NCBI GenBank assembly: GCA_021156385.1
Contig: JAJNDL010000103.1
Coordinates: 1 to 6,067 of the forward strand
Source: Moraxellaceae bacterium
GTDB lineage: Bacteria > Pseudomonadota > Gammaproteobacteria > Pseudomonadales > Moraxellaceae
Direction: 5' to 3'
DNA: 6,067 bases
In this document: piece after piece, positions 1 to 5,800 of the stretch
How positions within the stretch are numbered: position 1 is the first letter of the stretch
Layout: the number at the start of each line of letters is the position of its first letter
Notes under the pieces: generated by a model
Databases searched by the model: none
What the model was told of the DNA's origin: nothing
Seen by the model: the letters and a program-made list of their open reading frames with translations, nothing else
Position numbers and translations under genes: made by a program

Positions 1-156
1 TCCCTGCCGGCCGCCATGACCACCACCGTCACCCTGACCATGCAGGGCGACGTGCTGAAGAGCGTTGCCGTGGAGTCCAATGGCGTGACAAGTGGAATGT
101 TGGCGATCGATGTGTCCCTGATCGACGCCATCTGCACGGTCTCGGCGCCCACCTGA
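1..156 (+). CDS. C-terminal end of an unrecognised protein (5' end outside window)
   Basis: Frame 1 is open from the window edge to a TGA at 154-156, giving 51 visible residues that end in CTVSAPT. Most codons end in G or C, as in the clear genes of this window, which supports real coding. The segment is rich in Thr, Val, Ala and Ser with alternating hydrophobic and polar residues (for example VTLTM and LKSVAVES), suggesting beta structure, perhaps an exported or surface protein. No motif identifies a family and I do not assign a function. The gene reads away from the window edge and ends 195 bases before the next gene, so it is probably a separate transcription unit. A chance open frame of this size is possible but less likely given the codon bias. 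Confidence 0.55.
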   Translation, partial: SLPAAMTTTVTLTMQGDVLKSVAVESNGVTSGMLAIDVSLIDAICTVSAPT

Positions 157-167
157 GGATCCTGATG

Positions 168-215
168 CCGCCCTGCCGAAAGGAGTGGAGCGGAATCGCG
201 CCGGCGTCAGGGCGG
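168..215. other. Inverted repeat downstream of the partial gene; possible weak terminator
   Basis: CCGCCCTG at 168-175 and CAGGGCGG at 208-215 are perfect 8-base complements separated by 32 bases. The repeat starts 12 bases after the stop of the partial gene, where a terminator would be expected. No T-tract follows on the plus strand, and the loop is long for an intrinsic terminator. It may stabilise the mRNA 3' end or be a chance repeat in GC-rich DNA. Confidence 0.3.
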
Positions 216-244
216 GCGGACGGCCTGCGCCGGTCGTTGCCCGG

Positions 245-300
245 TTTGGCAATAGGAAAATCAAATAGGCTTTGAGGCAGTTATTAATTTCACGCAATAG
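245..300 (+). promoter_or_regulatory. AT-rich leader, probable promoter region of the DUF2061 gene
   Basis: This is the most AT-rich stretch of the window and lies 52-107 bases before the start codon at 352. It contains TTGGCA (246-251), which resembles a -35 box, and TATTAA (282-287), which resembles a -10 box, but the two are not at sigma-70 spacing. No correctly spaced pair was found. The regional call rests on base composition and position only. Confidence 0.3.
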
Positions 301-338
301 CGCCAGCCGCGCCATGATGGCTCCCGTATCCACACCTC

Positions 339-343
339 AGGGA
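339..343 (+). promoter_or_regulatory. Ribosome binding site of the DUF2061 gene
   Basis: AGGGA lies 8 bases before the ATG at 352. It supports that ATG over the unrelated ATG pair at 314-319, which is in another frame. Confidence 0.5.
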
Positions 344-351
344 ACCCAGCC

Positions 352-561
352 ATGGTCCTCGCCGCCCGTACCACCAGCCAGATCCTTCTCCACATGGCCG
401 TGGCCTTCACCGTGATGTGGGCCGTGACCGGCTCCACGGCCTTCGGGGGCATCGCGGCCCTGGTCGAGTGCAACGTCATCCTCATGCCGCTCCACGAGCG
501 TCTCTGGCGTCGTCTCCAGAAGATGCAGGCGACTGGGAGCGTACTCGCGAGCAAGCCGTGA
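352..561 (+). CDS. Small DUF2061-type inner membrane protein
   Basis: This 69-residue protein resembles the DUF2061 family of small bacterial membrane proteins of unknown function. What is seen: a short polar N-terminus; a hydrophobic stretch from about residue 11 to 45 that can form two closely spaced helices broken near T26-G27-S28 (motif HMAVAFTVMWAVTGS); Glu39 just after the run GGIAALV; and LHERLW at 47-52, all in the order expected of the family. A basic amphipathic tail follows (RRLQKMQ), probably cytoplasmic. The length is typical of such proteins. The start is supported by AGGGA 8 bases upstream. The gene stands alone and faces the cytochrome b561 gene convergently, 71 bases from its 3' end. 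The biochemical role of the family is not established, and no function is inferred from context. Confidence 0.8.
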   Translation: MVLAARTTSQILLHMAVAFTVMWAVTGSTAFGGIAALVECNVILMPLHERLWRRLQKMQATGSVLASKP

Positions 562-567
562 CGGCTT
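553..567. other. Short perfect hairpin over the stop codon of the DUF2061 gene
   Basis: AAGCCGT (553-559) is the reverse complement of ACGGCTT (561-567), with one base between. In RNA it would fold as AAGCC, loop GTGAC, GGCTT. It overlaps the TGA at 559-561 and sits at the convergent gene junction. No T-tract follows, so a terminator role is uncertain. Confidence 0.25.
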
Positions 568-632
568 CGGAAGCGGCGGGCTGACCCGGGCGCGCCCGCA
601 GGGCACGCCATGCCGGGCAAGGGCAGGAATGA

Positions 633-1190
633 TCAGGAGGGGCGGCGCGGGAAGAGCATGCGCCTGAGGGTGTCGTCCTTCAGTACGAAGTGGTGCCAGA
701 GCGCGGCGAGGCCGTGCACGACCACGAGCGTGAGCAGCACCGGCCAGAGCACCTCCTCGTGCAAGTCAGCGATCTGCTCGGCGACTTCCTTGTCCGGCGT
801 CACGAACACCGGAATCTGGAACAGGCCGAACCAGGACACGGGGCGGTCGGCGAACTGCGACATCACCAAGCCGGAGAGCGGCATCGCGATCATCATCACG
901 TAGAGCAGGCCGTGCACCACGGCCGACGTCTTCTGTTGCCAGCGCGGCCCCGGCAGCGGTGCCGGCACGTCGCCCGTCAGGCGCCAGCCCAGGCGCAGCC
1001 AGACCAGGAAGAACACCGTCGTGCCCAGCGCCTTGTGCAGGCTCATCCATTCGCCGCGCCCGGGCGAACCTTTCGGGAACTCCTCGCGCATCTCCACGGC
1101 ATACCAGGCACCGACGATGAGCAGGAAGAACAGCCAGTGCAGGCTGCGGGCGACGATGCCCCAGCAGGCGGACGTGTTGCGCAGGCTCAT
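633..1190 (-). CDS. Cytochrome b561 family membrane protein
   Basis: A 185-residue integral membrane di-haem cytochrome of the bacterial cytochrome b561 (CybB/YceJ-like) family. Such proteins transfer electrons within the inner membrane; E. coli CybB has been described as a superoxide:ubiquinone oxidoreductase. Four hydrophobic helices are visible at about 12-32, 50-71, 90-110 and 147-168. Histidines sit where b-haem ligands are expected: His18 (ARSLHW), His52 (SLHK), His144 (DLHEE) and His159 (VVVHG), with His93 (VVHG) also in a helix. The periplasmic stretch RPVSWFGLF (116-124) and the tail WHHFVLKDDTLRRML are typical of the family, and the length is normal. The start follows AAGGAGA on the minus strand. 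The gene is codirectional with chpC but separated by 152 bases, so it is probably transcribed separately. The actual electron donor and acceptor cannot be told from the sequence. Confidence 0.93.
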   Translation of the reverse strand: MSLRNTSACWGIVARSLHWLFFLLIVGAWYAVEMREEFPKGSPGRGEWMSLHKALGTTVFFLVWLRLGWRLTGDVPAPLPGPRWQQKTSAVVHGLLYVMMIAMPLSGLVMSQFADRPVSWFGLFQIPVFVTPDKEVAEQIADLHEEVLWPVLLTLVVVHGLAALWHHFVLKDDTLRRMLFPRRPS

Positions 1191-1195
1191 GCGGC

Positions 1196-1202
1196 TCTCC
1201 TT
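1196..1202 (-). promoter_or_regulatory. Strong ribosome binding site of the cytochrome b561 gene
   Basis: The minus strand reads AAGGAGA here, 5 bases before the ATG at 1190-1188. It fixes the start of the cytochrome gene. Confidence 0.75.
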
Positions 1203-1264
1203 GTCACGCGGGATGCAGACAGTCTGGCACAGGGGCCGGTCGCTGCCGTGGAGGTCCTGGCGGG

Positions 1265-1311
1265 TCGGGCCTCAGCCCGGCGCCGGTCTCGTGGCCGGGT
1301 GGAAGCCCGGC
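1265..1311 (-). terminator. Two GC-rich hairpins after chpC, possible end of the Chp transcript
   Basis: About 32 bases after the chpC stop, GCCGGG and CCCGGC (1294-1299 and 1306-1311) form a 6-bp stem with a 6-base loop. A second stem follows (CGGGC 1266-1270, GCCCG 1275-1279, loop of 4), overlapping the palindrome CCGGCGCCGG (1277-1286). Neither is followed by a T-tract on the minus strand, so a classical intrinsic terminator is not shown. The first stem is slightly longer on the plus strand, where G-T wobbles extend it. Nothing else could be assigned in the 1191-1342 gap apart from the binding site of the cytochrome gene. Confidence 0.35.
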
Positions 1312-1342
1312 TGCAGTACGCCGATGCCCGCGCCCCTTTGGC

Positions 1343-1828
1343 TCAGGCGAGCAGTTTCGCCTCGATGGCGTCGAGATCGGGGATCACGGCGAGTTCGCCG
1401 GCGTAGCGCACCTTGAGGAATTCCATGGGACCGGTCGAGGCGCCCTCGAGGTCCTCGAGCTCGGCGATCTTCACTTTCGCCAAGCGCGGAATGGCCTGTA
1501 CCACGATGCCGTAGTAGGGCAGCTCGCGCTGCGCGCTGATGCCGCTGACGATGGCGATGCGCTCGAATTCGCGCGGCGGCTGGTTGTCGTTCAGCGTCTC
1601 GAACGCGACGACGGGCACGTCGATGTCGCGCCATTTCACGAAGCCCTGGTGCCAGGCCCCGGCACCGGCCGGTGCCGGCAGCATCTGCTCCGCCGGCACC
1701 ACCTCCGCGATGGTGACGTTGGGCAGCAGCAGCATCTTGCCCGTCACCGGCGTCAGCAGGCAGGCGATGGTGCCCGTGGTGGCGCCGAGCAGCGTGGTCT
1801 GGTTGAGGGTGAGCTGAGTCGTGGCCAT
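1343..1828 (-). CDS. chpC: CheW-like adaptor of the Pil-Chp chemosensory system (ChpC)
   Basis: A 161-residue single-domain protein of the CheW family. Such proteins are cytoplasmic scaffolds that link chemoreceptors to a CheA kinase. Seen in the sequence: the first beta-barrel strands with MLLLPNVTIAEVVP (32-45), the WRDIDVPVVAFE segment (67-78) that matches the CheW pattern of a Gly/Arg turn followed by P-V-V, then FERIAIVSGI and YYGIVVQAIPRL for the second barrel half, and a C-terminal helix. The identity as ChpC rests on being the third gene after a ChpA-type kinase and a CheB-type esterase. The ATG at 1828 lies 26 bases after the chpB stop. No good Shine-Dalgarno is visible before it, so translation may depend on coupling to chpB. 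The frame stays open upstream into chpB, but the family match begins near this ATG. A perfect palindrome lies at residues 51-57. A PilI-type adaptor is less likely by position. Confidence 0.85.
   Translation of the reverse strand: MATTQLTLNQTTLLGATTGTIACLLTPVTGKMLLLPNVTIAEVVPAEQMLPAPAGAGAWHQGFVKWRDIDVPVVAFETLNDNQPPREFERIAIVSGISAQRELPYYGIVVQAIPRLAKVKIAELEDLEGASTGPMEFLKVRYAGELAVIPDLDAIEAKLLA
1659..1678. repeat. Perfect 20-bp palindrome inside chpC
   Basis: The half-site CCGGCACCGG is followed immediately by its exact reverse complement CCGGTGCCGG. It encodes part of the Pro-Ala-Gly stretch at about residues 51-57 of ChpC. It could extrude as a cruciform or form a strong RNA hairpin. GC-rich codons for Pro, Ala and Gly make such symmetry easier to arise by chance. 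Confidence 0.85.
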
Positions 1829-1854
1829 GGCAGCGTCCGGTTGCGGTAACGGTT

Positions 1855-2871
1855 TCAGGCACTCGCCGCGAAGCGGGTGCGCACGTGTTCGACGAGATGC
1901 GCGGCGAGTTCCGCGGGTGCGCCGTTGAAGCTCACCACGCCGACGGCGCGCATGGAATCGGGTTGGCTGGAGCAGGCGCAGGTCTCGGCGGTCTGCGCCC
2001 ACAGGAAGCCGCCGGCCTCCTGCATGAGCGGACCGGAGATGGAGCCGTCGCCGCCCATGCCGCTGAAGATGATGGCGCCGGCACGGTTGCCGAAACGGCG
2101 CGTGACATTGGCGAGCATCTGGTCGATGGAGGGCGCGTAGGGACCGTCCCACTCGATGCCGCGTACGATGACGGCACCGTTTTCATCGAAATCGATCTCG
2201 CTCGCCACCGGCGCGATGAGCAGCTGGCCGTGGCGGAGCTGGTCGCCGGCCTCGGCGACCTTGCAGGGCATGCCGTTGTGGCGCACCAGCACGCGCGTCA
2301 GCGTCGACTGCATGCGTGCGTCGATGTGCTGCGCCAGCACGAAGGCGACCGGCAGCCCCCGCGGCAGGCAGTCGAGGAAATCCTTGACCGCGGCCGGGCC
2401 GCCCAGCGAAGCGGCGAGCACGACCACGATGCCGAGCCCGTCGACGGCTTCGACGCTGACGTCCGGCGGCAGCTCGATGGGCGCGGCCGGCACGGGCGCG
2501 GCAGACTGCTCGAGCGCATCGAGGTGCTCCTCGACGACGGCTTCGCCGACGGTCTCCTTCAGCTTGATGAAAACGCGACGCTCCCAGCGCGGGTACTCGC
2601 GCGAGCCCTGCACCGGCGCCTGCTCCAGGCCGAACAGGATGGGCGCGGCCGAGTTGTCGAGCAGGCGGTCGAGGAACTCGTCGTTCTCGTCCTGCATGTC
2701 CACCACCCAGACGTCGAGGTCGGCCTCGCTGAGTGCGGCCTCGTCGAGCTTGTCCGGTGCCGTGTTCAGGCTGAGGTCGTAGCCATGGCCTTTCACCGCC
2801 TGCGCCAGGGCCAGACGTTGCAGATTGGAGTCGCTGACTACACCGACGCGCGGATTGCGACGCTCACCCAT
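1855..2871 (-). CDS. chpB: CheB-type receptor methylesterase (ChpB) with a divergent N-terminal receiver
   Basis: A 338-residue cytoplasmic protein that should hydrolyse glutamyl methyl esters on a chemoreceptor (PilJ-like in known Chp systems) to reset adaptation. The C-terminal catalytic domain (about 145-335) keeps the CheB triad: Ser155 in AASLGGP, His182 in LAQHID and Asp275 in GMGGDG. The N-terminal part (about 6-118) has the strand/helix rhythm of a receiver. Asp14 (VVSDS) and Asp58 (VVDMQ) fall at the acid and phosphoacceptor positions and Lys103 could match the conserved lysine, but the second acid and the Thr/Ser after strand four (here ILFGLE) are missing. A Pro/Ala-rich linker (124-136) joins the two halves. 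A CxC pair (298, 300) lies near the C-terminus. The start is set by GAGGA overlapping the chpA stop, 7 bases upstream, so the two genes are almost certainly cotranscribed and translationally coupled. A general CheB is the alternative name; ChpB is chosen from context. Confidence 0.9.
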   Translation of the reverse strand: MGERRNPRVGVVSDSNLQRLALAQAVKGHGYDLSLNTAPDKLDEAALSEADLDVWVVDMQDENDEFLDRLLDNSAAPILFGLEQAPVQGSREYPRWERRVFIKLKETVGEAVVEEHLDALEQSAAPVPAAPIELPPDVSVEAVDGLGIVVVLAASLGGPAAVKDFLDCLPRGLPVAFVLAQHIDARMQSTLTRVLVRHNGMPCKVAEAGDQLRHGQLLIAPVASEIDFDENGAVIVRGIEWDGPYAPSIDQMLANVTRRFGNRAGAIIFSGMGGDGSISGPLMQEAGGFLWAQTAETCACSSQPDSMRAVGVVSFNGAPAELAAHLVEHVRTRFAASA

Positions 2872-2875
2872 GCTT

Positions 2876-2880
2876 TCCTC
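2876..2880 (-). promoter_or_regulatory. chpB ribosome binding site overlapping the chpA stop
   Basis: The minus strand reads TGAGGAAAGC before the ATG: the chpA stop TGA (2881-2879) overlaps GAGGA (2880-2876), 4 bases before the chpB start. This arrangement is typical of translational coupling. Confidence 0.75.
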
Positions 2881-5800
2881 ACTTCACCGTTGCCGCGAGC
2901 AGCTCGGCAATCGTTTCCAACAGCTGTTCTTCCTGGAAGGGCTTGCCCATGTAGCAGTTCACGCCGATCGAGAAGGCACGCTCGCGGTGTTTTTCACCCG
3001 TACGCGAGGTGATCATGATGATCGGCAGGTCTTCCAGGTTCGGGTTGTGGCGCACCAGCGTCGCGACTTCGAAGCCGTCCATGCGCGGCATTTCGATGTC
3101 GAGCAGCATGATGTCCGGACGCGCGTCTTCGAGTTTGGCGATGGCGTCCATCCCGTCCTTGGCGAGCAGCACTTCGTAACCCTGGCGCTCGAGCAGGCGC
3201 GAGGTCACCTTGCGCACCGTCACCGAGTCGTCGACCACCATGACCTGGCGCGTGCGCTTGATTTCCGGTGCCGGCAGCGCGGCGTCCGCGCCACCACCGA
3301 CGGAGATGCGCGGCTGCACCAGCGCGGCAGCACGCAGCATGGCGAGCACGTCGAGAATGATCACCACGGAGCCGTCGCCGAGGATGGTGGCGCCGGAGAT
3401 GCCGGCCACCGAGGCGAGCTGCGAGCCGATCGACTTCACCACGATTTCGCGCGAGCCGATCAGCTGGTCCACCTGGATGGCGACGCGCTGCTCGCCACCG
3501 CGGATCAGCAGTACCGGCAGCGGCATGGTCTGGCCGACGAGGTTGGGTGACTTCACGCCGTGCACGAACTCGCCGAGGTAGTTCAGCTTGTAGGTGACGC
3601 CGGCATATTCGAAGAGCGGCGCATCCGGGCCGTAGTAGGTTTCGAGTTCGTACGGACTGGCGCGCACGATGCCTTCGATCTGCGCCAGCGGAATGGCGTA
3701 GCTGTCCTCGCCGATGCGCACCATGAGCGCACGGCTTACCGCCACCGTGAACGGCAGGCGGATGGTGAAGGTCGTGCCCTTGCCGGTTTCGGAATGGATG
3801 AAGACCACGCCGCCCATCTGCTTGATTTCGGACTGCACCACGTCCATGCCGACGCCGCGGCCGGATACCTGCGTCACCTTCGCCGCCGTGGAGAACCCGG
3901 CATGGAAGATGAACTGGATCACGTCCTGGTCGGAGATTTCCTGGCCTTCGGTGATGAGGCCGCGCTCGATCGCCTTCTTGCGCACGGCAGGGATGTTGAT
4001 GCCGCGGCCGTCGTCGGCCAGCGTCAGCACGACTTCGCCGCCTTCGCGCGAGAGCGTCAGCGTGACGCGGCCCTGGGCCGGCTTGCCGGCCGCGGCACGA
4101 CCGGCCGGATCTTCCATGCCGTGGTCGACGGAGTTGCGCAGCATGTGCTCGAGCGGAGCGACGATGCGTTCGAGCAGCGTACGGTCCATTTCGCCTTCGG
4201 CGTTGACCACGTCGAGGTCGGCGGGCTTGCCCACTTCCTGGCCGGTCTGGCGCACGATGCGCTTCAGGCGCGGCACGAGGCGCGAGAACGGCACCATGCG
4301 CGAGCTCATCAGGCCTTCCTGCAGCTCGGTGTTGATGCGCGCCTGCTGCAGCAGCAGCGTTTCGGTGTCGCGCGCCTTGTCGAGCAGCGTGGACTTCAGG
4401 TCGAGCAAGTCGGAGGCGGACTCGGCCAGCGATTTCGAGAGCTGGTTCAGCGAGGAGTACTGGTCCATTTCCAGCGGATCGAAGTCTTCGTACTTGGCGC
4501 CGGTTTCCTCGTTGTGGCGCGCCACGATCTGCGTTTCCATTTCCGAGTCCATGCGGCGCAGCTGCTCGGCGAGACGCGAGATGGTCGCGCCCATTTCCTC
4601 CACGGTCTGGGCGAAACCGTGCACGCCCATTTCCACGCGCGAACGCGTGATGGAGGTTTCGCCGGCGAGGTTCACCAGCTTTTCCAGCAGGTCGGAGGAC
4701 ACGCGGATCATTTCCTGCGGACCGCGCTGCGCGGCGTCCTTGCGGAACCCGCCGTGCATGGAGGGCGGCAGGACGCCATGTGCCGCGACGGCGCGCTGCG
4801 GCGCGGGAGTCGCGGCAGCGGCCGGCACAGGTGCCGCGAAGGGCGTTGCTGCCGCCGCAGGTACCGGCGTGGCGGCCGGCGCTGCAGCCGCGGCGGCGGC
4901 GCTGTTGAAGCGGTCGCGCACGCCCTTGATGCCGTTGAGCACGGCTTCGAGGCGCTCGTTCACGCCATCGAAGAATTCGTCGTCGGCCTTGCGCGTGCCG
5001 TTCTGGATGGCGACGAGATCGGTTTCCCAGTCGTGCGCCAAGTCGCCCAGGGCCTTGAGGCCGGCGAGGCGCGCACCGCCCTTCAGCGTGTGCAGGTGGC
5101 GCATCAGCGCTTCCATCGGCGCACGCGCCTCGCGGTTGTCGAGCCACTCCGCGAGCGAGGACTCGATGCCCTCGCCCAGCTCCTCCGACTCCTCGAGGAA
5201 GATTTCCAGGATGTCGTTGTCGACGTTTTCCGGCACGGGCGCGGCTTCGATCGCCTTCGGTGCCGGCGGCTCCACCGGCGCAACCGGTGCCGCGACGGGT
5301 ACTTCCTCCACGGCCGGCACCTCCACCGGCTTCAGGGTGACGGCCGTGGGCGTGTCCTGGAAGTGCTCGGGATCGGCGAGGTAGGACTTGATCTGCGCGA
5401 TCAGGTCGTTGGTGTCGGGGCAGGTGTTGGTGCTGCGCAGCGATTCGACCGCTTCGGCGAGCCGGTCGTGGCAGCGGTGCAGCAGCGTGAACAGCGCCGG
5501 TGTCGGCGTCATCAGGCCCTGCGTGTTGCCTTCATAGAGATTTTCGAGGTGGTGCGCGAGATCGCCCAGCGAGGCGATCTCTGCCATGCGCGCACCGCCC
5601 TTCAGGGTGTGCAGGCCGCGCTGCAGCTGGTGCACCGGCTGCGTGTTGTCGGGATTGCCCTGCCACTCGGCGAGCTGTTCGCTGGTGGCGTCGACGATCT
5701 CGCCGGCTTCCTCGAGGAAGATCTCGAGCAGCTCGGGATCGAAGTCCTGGGAGGGCATCGACACGGGTGCCGGCGCGGGGGCGGGCGCAACCGGCTGCGC

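Noticed and set aside
588..597. Palindrome GGGCGCGCCC between the convergent genes
   Set aside because: A 10-base GC palindrome without a loop or T-tract is expected by chance in this base composition and does not by itself support a terminator.
1829..2152. Upstream extension of chpC in the same frame, into chpB
   Set aside because: The extension has an Arg-rich shadow composition, overlaps the conserved catalytic region of chpB, and the CheW similarity begins only after the ATG at 1828.
1885..3012. Plus-strand open frame (375 codons) opposite chpB
   Set aside because: It runs antisense to the complete CheB-type gene and has no recognisable domain; its His/Arg/Ala bias is typical of a shadow frame.
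2994..5147. Long minus-strand open frame (717 codons) in another frame of chpA
   Set aside because: The product is Arg/Ala/Gly-rich and unstructured, as expected for a shifted frame of a GC-rich gene; chpA itself shows conserved domains across this span.
3714..5384. Long plus-strand open frame (556 codons) opposite chpA
   Set aside because: Its product is a low-complexity Ser/Arg/Ala-rich sequence with no family motifs, and it lies wholly opposite a kinase gene with every domain intact. It is a by-product of high GC and codon bias.
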